Shown one piece after another: positions 11,100 through 20,772 of a DNA stretch of 64,000 nt; positions within the stretch are counted from its first letter, which is position 1, and each line of letters starts with the position of its first letter. Both the position numbers and the translations under genes were made by a program. Origin of the DNA: Pyrus communis (taxonomy: Eukaryota; Streptophyta; Magnoliopsida; Rosales; Rosaceae). The DNA is taken from positions 7,582,001 to 7,646,000 of the forward strand of contig NC_084819.1 in NCBI RefSeq assembly GCF_963583255.1, read 5' to 3'. The notes below the pieces were generated by a model, which saw nothing but the letters and a program-made list of their open reading frames with translations, did not search any database and had not been told where the DNA came from.

Positions 11100-11430
11100 T
11101 AAAACAATGTAATGTCGGATTGGAATAGGGACACTAATGCTAACATCACGAAAGGGCTTTAGTGTCGGTTTGTACGCTTAATCCACCACTACTCAACGTC
11201 GGTTAAAAGCGACACTCAAGCTGACGTCGGTTTAAAGCGACGTATGCTTCAACCTAGTGTCAGTTCAAAGCGATGTGAACTAATAAAATAAACTATACAA
11301 TATCCAACTTAGTGTCGGTTTTATCCGACATCATGATAAAATAAACTAATAAAATATCCTTTAACCAACGTCAGATAACAATTAAATAAATAAAATATTC
11401 AAACTAGTAACACTCTTAACCGACACCACC
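11100..11430. repeat. CACTA left subterminal repeats
   Basis: Dispersed copies of a TGTCGGTTTAAAGCGAC/GTCGGTTTTATCCGACA-type motif in both orientations. Such arrays are the binding sites of TnpA-like proteins in characterised CACTA elements. Confidence 0.6.
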
Positions 11431-11670
11431 TTTGTTAATAATAATAAAAAATTTTGAAAATTTGCACTCGTTTCCAATTAATTGTAACTAAAAAAAAAAA
11501 ATTATATAACCAAAATAATAAATTTAAGTATAGGCCAAAACAAACATTAATAAAAATAATTAACAAGAAAAATAGTGCCAAAATATACAAATATTTTACA
11601 TCTAACATTCCACATAATATACAAAAGCTGACTGTTGGGTTCCCGGGCTATTTAATGGTTGTGGCTGAAA

Positions 11671-11954
11671 TGTCACATCCCGGCCCGGGGCGGATCACTT
11701 TCTGGGCCCGCTCCACCACCGTAGCACGAAATTGTCCGCTTTGGGCTTACCATTCCCTCACGGTTTTGTTTTTGGGAACTCACGAGCAACTTCCCAGTGG
11801 GTCACCCATCATGGGATTGCTTTAGCCCCCTTCTCGCTTAACTTCGGAGTTCCTACGGAACCCGAAGCCAGTGAGCTCCCAAAAGGCCTCGTGCTAGGTA
11901 GGGATGGGAATATACATTTAAGGATCACTCCCCTGGGCGATGTGGGATGTCACA
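11671..11954 (-). mobile_element. Cassandra-type TRIM solo LTR with 5S-like insert
   Basis: This is a 284 bp unit starting TGTCACATCCCGG and ending GGGATGTCACA, with a perfect 5 bp TSD TGAAA (11666-11670, 11955-11959). Its minus strand contains a 5S rRNA-like segment, the hallmark of Cassandra terminal-repeat retrotransposons in miniature. Only one LTR is present and there is no internal region, so it is a solo LTR. It sits inside the CACTA transposase remnant. Confidence 0.9.
11774..11880 (-). other. 5S rRNA-derived segment with pol III promoter motifs
   Basis: On the minus strand the segment has GGAACTCCGAAGTTAAGCG (box A region) followed by GATGGGTGACCCACTGGGAAG-like sequence (box C region) and a TTGCTCGTGAG end. 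This corresponds to the middle and 3' part of plant 5S rRNA. It is shorter than the real 120 nt gene and diverged at both ends, so it is part of the LTR and not a functional rRNA gene. Confidence 0.85.
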
Positions 11955-11959
11955 TGAAA

Positions 11960-12296
11960 TCTTTGCCGTAACATCGCAATCAACTGATTTTGCCGCTACT
12001 CTGATTGTTCCATCTTAACCTCTAGGTCCGCCATCCGTTTATTAGTATTTTCTTCCCTCATTCTCAACTTATTATTTTGAGTCATTAGCCATTGAACTCT
12101 TAGATGACCTCCTAGAGGAATTTGATGTAGAAGATGAAGAAGATGCATAGGACACCATATCAGGAGTCACCCCATGACCATATCCTCTAACTCTATTATG
12201 AGTCTCAGGACCCATTGTATCAACATAAACTCGATTCCTAAGTTCTTCATTATCCTCTTGGCCCGACTCAATCAAAGTTTGCAAACTGCTTTCCAT
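11960..12296 (-). pseudogene. En/Spm-type (Ptta) transposase C-terminal fragment
   Basis: The 74-residue minus-strand frame 12072-12296 contains TMGPETHNRVRGYGHGVTP, matching the GPE..GRVRGFG.GVTP phrase typical of plant Ptta/En-Spm transposases, then a serine-rich run. Past a stop, a coiled-coil-like stretch (REENTNKRMADLEVKMEQ) continues to about 11960, where the Cassandra LTR interrupts it. Confidence 0.6.
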
Positions 12297-12299
12297 TGT

Positions 12300-12930
12300 T
12301 GCCTTGCATTACAATTTTTAAAAATAAAAATTCAAACAATCGTAAAACAAAAGAATTTTTTTTTTTTTGAACCGGTTATGTGGTTCATAGTTTTCAATTG
12401 CCGATTATACTTTCTTTTTTTTTTGGCAATCTCCTGAAAAATAAAAGAATTTATTAGACAAATTTCAAGGTATAATAAAATAAATCATGAAATGTTTACC
12501 TTTGTTTTATTAGGCAATCTCCTGAAAAATAAAAGAATTTATTAGACAAATTTCGAGGGTCCACGTCACCATTGAGTTGATCCTTATAAATACAGAAAAA
12601 ATAATTAAAAACCAAGAAACAAATATAAAATTTCAATTTAAGCATAAAACTAGTTAAAATACAAAACAGAAACTAAAATTAATAATCATAATAATTTAAA
12701 AATGAACCACCTTCGAGCTCTTCCTTCCTCTTCGAATTGGAGTTCCTCAGAATGTTAATCTTCAAAATGGTGATCCATAGCCAATCGGGAAGAAGAAGAG
12801 GAAAAACTAAAAGGGAGGAAGAAAGGGACGCACAGATGAAATGAGGAAAGAGAAGAAGAAAGACTGAAATTGGGGGAGAAATGAAAGCACGGACGAAATG
12901 GGAAAGAGAGCGGTTTAAATATGGGTACCT
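12300..12930. other. CACTA interior, no intact gene
   Basis: AT-rich DNA with an imperfect direct repeat: a GGCAATCTCCTGAAAAATAA phrase continuing through AGAATTTATTAGACAAATTTC occurs at about 12425 and 12512. The purine-rich stretch at 12780-12900 mirrors a pyrimidine-rich minus-strand leader-like sequence. No frame is convincing. Confidence 0.4.
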
Positions 12931-12934
12931 AGTT

Positions 12935-13230
12935 GGCGTTGGTTTAAACTGACATGGATTGACTGACATCAAATTAAAAGCCAATGGTGTCGAATTAAAT
13001 GTACATGGCATCGGTTAAAACTGACGCCAACCTGACACACTTTACTGATATTCATGTCACATTCTTACACTCTTTATTGAAAATACGGCGTCGGTTTAAA
13101 TTAATATTGGTGTCGGTTAAACCGACACCAACTTCTGACACACTTTTTGAAGTTCACATAGCGTCGATTTAATGAAACTTGCGTCGAATTAAAAGATTAT
13201 AGCGTCGGTTAAAACCGACACTAAGTTTAA
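12935..13230. repeat. CACTA subterminal repeats, inner block
   Basis: Repeated GTCGGTTTAAA/GTCGGTTAAACCGACA motifs, the same kind as near both CACTA ends. I read it as part of the right subterminal region, separated from 15830-16227 by the hAT-like insertion. Confidence 0.55.
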
Positions 13231-13264
13231 CCCAAATTTCCCGTGCAAAACAAGCGGGAAGTTT

Positions 13265-13440
13265 CCCGCCTAATATTTCAAGAGTTTCATCCATTTCCTA
13301 CCTAATGTTTGGGAAATTTTGCAACCTACATCCATCCATTTCACACCCCGCCTAATAGTTCAAAAGTTTCATCCATTTCCCGCCTAATGTTTGGAAAATT
13401 TTGCAGCCTATATCCATCCATTTCCCGCCTAATATTTAAC
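13265..13440. repeat. Short tandem repeat, about 90 bp unit, two copies
   Basis: The sequence CCGCCTAATRTTTCAAGAGTTT... followed by CCTAATGTTTGGRAAATTTTGC and TATCCATCCATTTC occurs twice. A single copy is in the other hAT element at 56130-56225. Confidence 0.65.
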
Positions 13441-13619
13441 CCAAAGGAAAAAAATAACCAGCTTTTTTTTTTTTTTTTGTTATCTCTTATAACATTTTAA
13501 GATTTTAATAAATAAAATTTAAGTTGAATAAAATACGTAATAAAAAACATAAATATAATTTTATTATTAAATTTCATCACATACTAATTGAAACATAGTC
13601 TAATTAACACTTTAAATAT

Positions 13620-15310
13620 ATAAAATAATTAATATATTTATTCCAAGTCATCAAAATGATAAGATTCACTAATATTTGGAGTTTATTTATACTTTCATTA
13701 AGTATAACATAAGATTCACTAGTGTAAATATTTTAAATTGAAGATCAAATTCATTCATTGTATTCATATAGAGTCAAGGAGTGTAGCTGTAAAAAAATCA
13801 TCAAAATTGGAGTTAAAATAACCGTTAAATCGTGATTTTCGTTTATAACCGTTGAAAAGTTTTGTCCCGTTACTTGATCTTTGAATTTTTGTTTTTTGCA
13901 ATTTTTGGCGTATGCGGTCTTAAAGTATATACAAACATGTTTGACGGTTGGATCGTCAAAACTAGTTTAGTAGAATAAGTATCTCATCAAAACTATCGAT
14001 TCACTAACACTTATGAGTTTATTCATACTTTCATTAAGAATAACATAAGATTTTGTGGTATCCACTAGTGTAAATATTTTAAATTGAAGATCAAGTTCAT
14101 TCATTGTATTCATATAAGGTCAAGGAGTATAGCTCGAAAAAATCATCAAAAACGGAGTTAAACCAACCGTTAAATTGTGATTTTTCGTTTATAACCGTTG
14201 AAAAGTTTTGTCCCATTACTTGATCTCTGAATGTTTTTTTTTTGTAATTTTGGGCATATGCGATCTCAAAGCATATATAAACAAGTCTGACGGTTGGATT
14301 GTTGAAATTAGTTTCGTAGAATGCGTATCCCATCAAAAACAAGTTTGGCGTATATATATTTAACGGTTATTTTAACTCTGATTTTGATGATTTTTTACAG
14401 CTACACTCCTTGACCTTATATGAATACAATGAATGAATTCGATCTTCAATTTAAAATATTTACACTAGTGGATACCACAACATCTTATGTTATACTTGAT
14501 GAAAGTATAAATAAAGGGAATTGTTATTGGCACTCCAAAATTCTCATTCTACACTCCAAACTTTCTATATTTAGAAAGAAAAATACACTTGTGAGAAGTG
14601 TAGAATGAGATTTTTGGAGTGTCAATAATACTTCCCTAAATAAACTCTTAAGTGTTAGTGAATCTATCATTTTGATGGGATATGCATCCTATGAAACTAA
14701 TTTCAACGATCCAACCGTCAAACTTGTTTATATATGCTTCAAGATTACATATGCCAAAAATTGCAAAAAACAAACATTCAAAGATCAAGCAACGAGACAA
14801 AACTTTTCGATGGTTATAAACGAAAAATCACGATTTAACGGTTATTTTAACTCCGATTTTGATGATTTTTTACAGCTGCACTCCTTGACCCTATATGAAT
14901 ACAATAAATGAATTCGATCTTCAATTTAAAATATTTCCACTAGTGGATATCACAAAATCTTATATTATACTTAATGAAAGTATAAATAAACTCTAAGTGT
15001 TAGTGAATCTATCGTTTTAATGGGATACGCATCCTATGCAACTAATTTCAATGATCCAACCGTCAAACTTGTTTATATATGCTTCGAGATCGCATACACC
15101 AAAAATTGCAAAAAACAACATTTAGAGATCAAGTAACGAGATAAAACTTTTTGACGGTTATAAACGAAAAATCACGATTTAACGGTTATTTTAACTCTGA
15201 TTTTGATGATTTTTTACAGCTACACTCATTGATCCTATTTGAATACAATGAACTAATTTGATCGTCAATTTAAAATATTTACAGAAGTGGATACCACAAA
15301 ATCTTTTGTC
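13620..15310. repeat. 345 bp tandem repeat array, two units inverted and three direct
   Basis: Units are marked by GATGATTTTTTACAGCTACA. This phrase is on the plus strand at about 14381, 14858 and 15205. Its reverse complement is at about 13785 and 14125. The orientation switch lies near 14345. Short frames in the units are by-products of the repeat and not genes. Confidence 0.8.
14516..14636. mobile_element. 121 bp MITE inside the tandem array
   Basis: Terminal inverted repeats GGGAATTGTTATTGGCACTCC and GGGAAGTATTATTGACACTCC agree at 17 or 18 of 21 positions. A perfect 8 bp TSD TAAATAAA flanks it (14508-14515, 14637-14644). Neighbouring repeat units lack the insert, which confirms both limits. 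Confidence 0.85.
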
Positions 15311-15829
15311 ATGATGATCTAAGAAAATTGAGGATTTTGTAAAAGGAATATCATGCAAGCTTTGAGTTCCACTGGCAAACTTTGAGTTAGACTAGCAAGG
15401 TTTAAACTTTTGAGAAAGACTTCACAACCTTGATAACAAAAACTCTTTCACTTTGCATATCCTTGCACATTTAACATTTTGTAATAGAGTAGTAGTGTAT
15501 GGATGTTTGTTTATTAAGCTCTTATTTTCGAGTGTAGATGTAGTACTTAAACGACAAATGTGTTTTAATGTTTTGAAGTAATATTTATGTGGCAATGTGT
15601 GATATGTGCAAATTTAAGGAAAAAAAATATTTTTCTTAACAGGTCATAACGGGTTGCCTGTTAAGGACCCGTTAAGATAATGGGTGAAAGACGACACGAC
15701 CCATTAAGATAACATGTGTTAGACGAAAACGATTAACACGACCCGTTTGCCAGGTCTAGTTGCGTGCCACCTCATAAACTCATCCTTAAGAAAGATGCAA
15801 GAAAGGAAGAAGAAAACACGGGGGATAGT

Positions 15830-16227
15830 ATATAAAGACCATCAATCTGTCGCTTACAACTGACACCGGGTTTCAAAATATTAAAAAAATAAAATCAATG
15901 TCGCCCAAAACCGACGCAGGCTTTAAAATATTTTTAAAAACAATAATTGGTGTCGGATAGAAGCAACACCAATACTTTATGTTGCTTAAAAGCAACACTA
16001 TTTTTTTTAAAGTGACACCATTATTTAAAAATTATTAAAATGTATGTCGGTTATAAGCGACATTAAATGTTTACGTCAGTTAAAAGCGATATAGACAGTT
16101 TATGACGCTTACAAGCGACAATAAATCCGACGTTATGTTGAGTAAGTGTTACAAATGTCTTGTCCACCACTATATTATATTAAAGTGACATCACCTAGTG
16201 ACACAATAAGTCCATTTTTTAGTAGTG
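15830..16227. repeat. CACTA right subterminal repeats
   Basis: GTCGGTTATAAGCGACA/GTCGGATAGAAGCAACACC-type motifs repeated up to the terminal TAGTAGTG. Confidence 0.6.
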
Positions 16228-16665
16228 AGCATTATCCAACCGAATATATTTGATTAGATAATCAGGGTGGTGAGCCTTGAGCTTGATAGCCTAAGGCCAA
16301 CAGTTTGGAGAATACAGCGTTCCTTGTGGACAACAAGCACATGTGTGACCAACGTGTGGAAGTATCAACCAAAACCATAAAATATCTAAATGGTCCGCAG
16401 GGAGAGTGAATCGGTCCACAAATGTCCCCCTGAATCCTTTGTAGAAAAGTAGAAGGATTCAAACGAATCTTGTCGTAAGAAGACTTAATAAGAAGCTTTC
16501 CCATAGAGTAGGCTTGACATGTAATTCCTTGAATCAAACCTAAACTTCGGGTTAGTGGATGCCCGTGTGAAGATTTGAGGATACGGAGCATCGATGTTCG
16601 TCTAGGATGTCCCAAATGATCATGCCAAAGTGTAATTTCCTACATGGTTTTAGAGGTAGAGCCAG
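16228..16665 (-). pseudogene. Copia integrase, upstream half, and GAG-pre-integrase
   Basis: The 117-residue minus-strand frame 16262-16615 reads GHPRRTSMLRILKSSHGHP, then FLQRIQGDICGPIHSPCG and YFMVLVDTSTRWSHMCLLS. This is the zinc-binding and first catalytic part of a copia integrase. The frame ends near the CACTA junction and continues at 11014. Confidence 0.85.
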
Positions 16666-17279
16666 CCACGTAGTGGCTCTCTATAGGGCGTATGGTTGTA
16701 GTATACAAACCACTCGGGATACACTCCATCTTCTATAGAATCTGGCCATATTTGTAAAAAGTTATGCACAGAAATTCAACTCCGTTTTCTACATAGGTTT
16801 TAGTGTAGCAATTATTATCTCTAATGTCCTTGAAACTCAACAACGTTCTTCCAAAACGTAGAGAATAAGTGTGGTAATTATTCTACATAGGTTTTAGTGT
16901 GGTAATTATTATACGTGCCTTATCGTATCCTTCGATCAGGTTGGATGGGCCTGAGAAGGTTGTTAGAGGTGCATTCTTAGGTACGAAGTTAGTGAAATAG
17001 ATGTGTTCACACAAAACAGTATGCATAAAAGTTAATTTGAATCAGTCACATGCATAAAAGTTCTAAAAACAAATATCCATTCAAAATAATTTAAGTATTC
17101 AAGGATGGTAATGAAAAAAAAAAAAACTTAATATCCAAAATAAAAATCACCAACAAATAGTCCAAGCATAAAGGAAATTGTTCAAACTTAAACCAAAAAC
17201 AAGGGGGTTTGGCCACTAGGTGGAATTCGGCCTCGTTATTCTAAAATGCAACTAAAAAAAATAGTTTATGTCTAAGATT
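16666..17279 (-). pseudogene. Copia protease and linker region, decayed
   Basis: This is the expected place for the aspartic protease between the gag zinc knuckle and the pre-integrase region. Weak minus-strand matches to the family can be read, but no uninterrupted frame is left. Confidence 0.45.
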
Positions 17280-18290
17280 CTAATCTTCCATAGGGGTAAT
17301 AGCCTTCTGAAAGTCAAAAACCTTCTTCTTGGTACTCTTTGGTTCATCCACTTGCATAAAGTTTGATTCAAACTTCTTATGACAAGAATGATATTCAACT
17401 ACAACCTTCTGGGGAGCATGGCAAGCAAGGAACCAATGGTCCTTTGAACCACAATGGTAACACAAGTTCACATCCATGGTTTTAGGTGTTTTTCTCTTAT
17501 TCTTGAAGTTTGGGGCCCTGAGAGCGAGGTTAGGGCGTTTTTGGGCTCAGTTTGCTCCCTTAGATGAGCCTTGGCACTATTGACCTTGATGGTGGCTTCT
17601 AGCTGCCCCTACCATGCCTATGTTGGCGTTTTGGGCATTGATTTGTGCTATAATGTGCTTCAGGCACATTAGTTGCCCCAGTAGGTCGAACTTGATGATT
17701 TTTCATCAACAGTTGATTCTGTTTTTCAGCAAGAAGTAAAACAGAGATCAAATCTGAAAACTTAGTGAATTTCTGAGTTCTATATTGTTGTTGCAGGACA
17801 ATATTGGTAGCAGAGAAGGTCGAATAGGTTTTCTCTAGAAGATCCTCTTCGGTTAAGTTCTTATTACAAAACTTGATAAGTTATCAGATTCGACAAACTT
17901 TAGAATTATATTCATGCGCTGACTTAAAGTCTTGGAAACGTAAATGTTCCCAGTTATGTCTTACTTTAGGCAAGAAGACGTCATTTTGGTTATCAAAGCA
18001 ATCAGCCAAAGCGACCCAAAGTGCTCGTGCATGTTCCTTAACAAGGTACTCAGTTTGCAATGCATCAAGAATGTGTCTTCAGATGAAGATCATGGCAGTG
18101 GCTTTCTCAGCTTTGCAAATTGTGTTGTCCTTCTCATTTTCAATGGTGGGATGCAAATTTTTTGCGGTGAGGTGGAGCTTCACATCTTGGACCCACTTGA
18201 GGTAGTTCCTTCCAAGACCTCTAAAGCGGTGAAGTCAAGTTTGTTCAAATTTGACATGTCCCTATCACAAAATAAATGGATAAGAATGTG
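17280..18290 (-). pseudogene. Copia gag with CCHC zinc knuckle
   Basis: On the minus strand, 18250 to 17850 can be read as the N-terminal gag domain (FTALEVLGRNYLKWVQDVKL-like phrase, then a helix-rich body) with an in-frame stop and a shift. Positions 17280-17477 contain CYHCGSKDHWFLAC, an intact C-x2-C-x4-H-x4-C knuckle. The other copia carries the same gag opening at 25533. Confidence 0.75.
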
Positions 18291-18299
18291 GTTAGTGTA

Positions 18300-19881
18300 A
18301 AGGAGAAAAAATCAATTCATTCACATAGGAGTAGAACACTTAGGTTCTAATAGACATTTATTGGTTTAAATTTGCATGAAAAAGCTTCAGGTTTCATGGG
18401 TGATGTTTTTAAGGAAAACTTCATGTTTTCAAACAAGGCATGTTTCTTAGAAGCTTTAGGTTTCGAAAGAAATATGTACTTCAGGTTCATATGTTCTTGC
18501 AGACAAAAACAAATAAATATACAGAAATATGCAACAAGAAAATATTCAAATAGATCTTTAGGTGTAGAATTATAATTGAATTAATTATTTGGACTTTAGG
18601 CCAAAATTAAAGTGTGGGTGAATAATTATAAAACCCATAAGTCCTAAAAAAAAAAAGGCAATTAAACTCGGGGCTCAAAATAATAGGCCAAAGCCTATGG
18701 GTGGGCTAAGAAAATTTTAGCCGTGAGGTCCGAGCCCAAAAATGGGCTGGGATAGGCTTGGGTAGCCGGGCTTAGGGCTGTAGGCCCAAAGACAAAGGAT
18801 GGCCTGCAGAAGCAGACCTAAAAACAAAAGCCCATACGGGCTATGATCTGGTCCTACGCGGTGTGGTGCACCGATACTCCAGCTACGGGCTTAGGATCAG
18901 GTGCAGGCAAGGACACGGATGCAGGGACACCATAGTCTCACGAGCTGGTGTCATTCGCGGGCCGATAGTCCAATTCATCCTAATGGGCTATTTGAGTTTG
19001 GGTCATGGCAACAATGGCAACCAGCAAGCCCAAAAGGGTGTTGTGCAATGCAGGCCAAAGGGTCTGAGGCCTATTACAGCTCAGGTTGAGAAGCCTAGAA
19101 CACCCCAGCGACACTAGGTGTGGGATTTGAACCGAAAAAATCTCTGGCGCCATTTCAGGTGACTTCTTTCAGTTGATCACGGCATGGCGATGCACAAGGG
19201 TTCGACTGGAACCTTAATTTTGGACAGCAAACTAAGTTTTGACGTCGAGGGTTATGAGAAACCGTGAGGATTCGAAGAATCCTTCGAAAATTCAAGGATG
19301 TTCATTGGATTTTTTGAGAAACCCATCATCACCAACGATGGTTAGGTCCCAAAAACATGATTGCAAGTCGTGATTTCCCAAGGAAGATGGCGGTGAGGCC
19401 ATGGCCAACTACAGTCGGCGCTCGGTCGTGGGTTTGATGCCAAAAACTGCGTCGTCTTCTCAGATGGAGCATGTGGGGTTTTGCTCCAGTGCATCGCGGT
19501 CGTGTAGGCTCGAGTTTGTGTTTGACAAACCCTAGAAAACTTTTCATTTTTTTTATTTCCAGATTATAATTCATTGTAATTTCATGTATATTCAATATAT
19601 AATTCAATGCATAGATAGATATATGATGCAATTCATGACAATATCAATTCACATAATTCAACAATTATGGATATAATGCATACACAATTTATGTATCGAA
19701 AAATTTAAAGTTGGGTCATGCATTATGGTAAATGTTCATGCGATCAGAGCTGCAAAAATATCAAGATAAATACCATTATTTTGAAAGAACCTGATTGCAT
19801 GATGATATTAATGAATTGGTTTGATGCACAAAACTTCCACGTCAAATTCCTAATCGCAGTCGTAGGACCATGCTGATAATA
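18300..19881 (-). other. Long untranslated leader of the minus-strand copia
   Basis: No convincing frame. The leader is rich in repeated GGCCCA/GGGCT words (18650-18850). Next to the 5' LTR the minus strand reads TATTATCAGCATGGTCC, where the primer-binding site belongs. The plus-strand copia shares TTATCAGCA at this place. Confidence 0.55.
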
Positions 19882-20129
19882 TGTTGTGGCTTATTTTAAC
19901 TAACAGCAAGAGAGGGGGCCGATGTCACAAAGAGAGAATAAAGAGATATGTGTTTGTAGGGTTGTGTAGAGGATGTGTTATTCCCCCTACACAGTGCCTT
20001 TATTTATAGTAATAGGGGAGATAAGAATCCTTCTTCTCCAAAGAATACAAGTCCTAATATGATAGAATAACAAGAATAAAATCTAATTTAGGATTTACAT
20101 AATCACACTTGAATACAAAATTTATAACA
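19882..20129 (-). repeat. 5' LTR of the minus-strand copia
   Basis: 248 bp, TGTTGTGGC...TTTATAACA in plus orientation. TATTTATA at 20001-20008 is a TATAAATA box on the minus strand. Confidence 0.9.
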
Positions 20130-20772
20130 TAAATTTATTTGTGCGTAATTGTAGGTTTGTGGGCCCATTTTTTATTTTTTCCCAGGACCTTAAAAATGTT
20201 TGGACCGGCTCTGAAGATAGCTTTTACTATTAGATAATTACATGAAAAGATTTTACAAAAGGTGCCAAACAACACTCTTACCAAAAAAAGGACAAACTTT
20301 TTTGCAACTAAGATACAATCTGTGAAATCCCGCTCCCGGATTTTACTGTTTAAAATTACGTATTACGTATTTTGTATTTCGTATTTCATATTTTTAGTTT
20401 CGAGGCTTTTATATTTACAGCATATTTCATCCCTACGTATTTTTCCACTTATCTTTATATATATTTGGATGGTACTCGTCGAGAAAAACGCGTGGGCATA
20501 AATAGAATGTGATTCGGAATTATAACAAAGATTTTATGAGGTTTTGAACGTTAAGGGTACTTTTGGTAAATTGACAATTCAGCACATGATGTATTTGGAT
20601 GAGTTCCACGTGGGCCACCCCTACTTTTCTGGAACCCTTTCTCTCCTTCCTCTTTTATCCCATATCTCTTTACTCTCTCTAAGTCCCTAACTCTCTCTCT
20701 CGGCTCTCCCCTTTTTCCCCGTGAAACAAACCATCATCACCACCAAAATGTTGGCTTGTTGAACACCAAAAC

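Larger units (their letters stand above)
13250..15758. mobile_element. hAT-like element, left end lost, with tandem repeats
   Basis: The right end CCAGGTCTA (reverse complement TAGACCTGG) and the adjacent GACACGACCCRTTAA repeats match the right end of the complete hAT element at 55670-58792. The interior also matches: a CATCCATTTCCCGCCTAATG block at 13270-13440 and a 345 bp tandem repeat at 13620-15310. No matching left terminus or 8 bp TSD was found, so the left end is truncated. Confidence 0.6.
11015..16227 (-). mobile_element. CACTA (En/Spm-like) DNA transposon, non-autonomous remnant
   Basis: The left terminus CATTACTACAACACAGGC and the reverse-complemented right terminus CACTACTAAAAAATGGAC share CAYTACTA. 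The 3 bp TSD AGC flanks both sides (11012-11014, 16228-16230). Subterminal arrays of GTCGGTTTAAAGCGAC-type repeats follow each terminus. A transposase scrap lies on the minus strand at 11960-12296. The host sequence on both sides is one copia integrase gene, which confirms the limits. Nested inside are a Cassandra-type solo LTR and a truncated hAT-like element. Confidence 0.85.
7981..20129 (-). mobile_element. Decayed Ty1/copia retrotransposon, minus strand, with nested insertions
   Basis: Both LTRs are present (7982-8226 and 19882-20129) and begin TG and end CA. The domains run right to left in copia order: gag, protease region, integrase, reverse transcriptase, RNase H. TAAAT occurs at 7976-7980 and 20130-20134 as the TSD, with one extra base at the left junction. 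All coding parts carry stops or frameshifts. A CACTA element (11015-16227) splits the integrase. Removing that insert leaves about 6.9 kb, long for copia, mainly because of a leader of about 1.5 kb. Confidence 0.9.

Noticed and set aside
11774..11880. Genuine 5S rRNA gene
   Set aside because: It is shortened, diverged at both ends and enclosed in an LTR with its own TSD, so it is the Cassandra-type insert.
12679..13011. Minus-strand 110-residue frame in the CACTA element
   Set aside because: It spans subterminal repeats and a pyrimidine-rich tract and resembles no transposase region.
17873..18300. Plus-strand frames of 110 and 118 residues
   Set aside because: They are the complement of the copia gag pseudogene on the minus strand.
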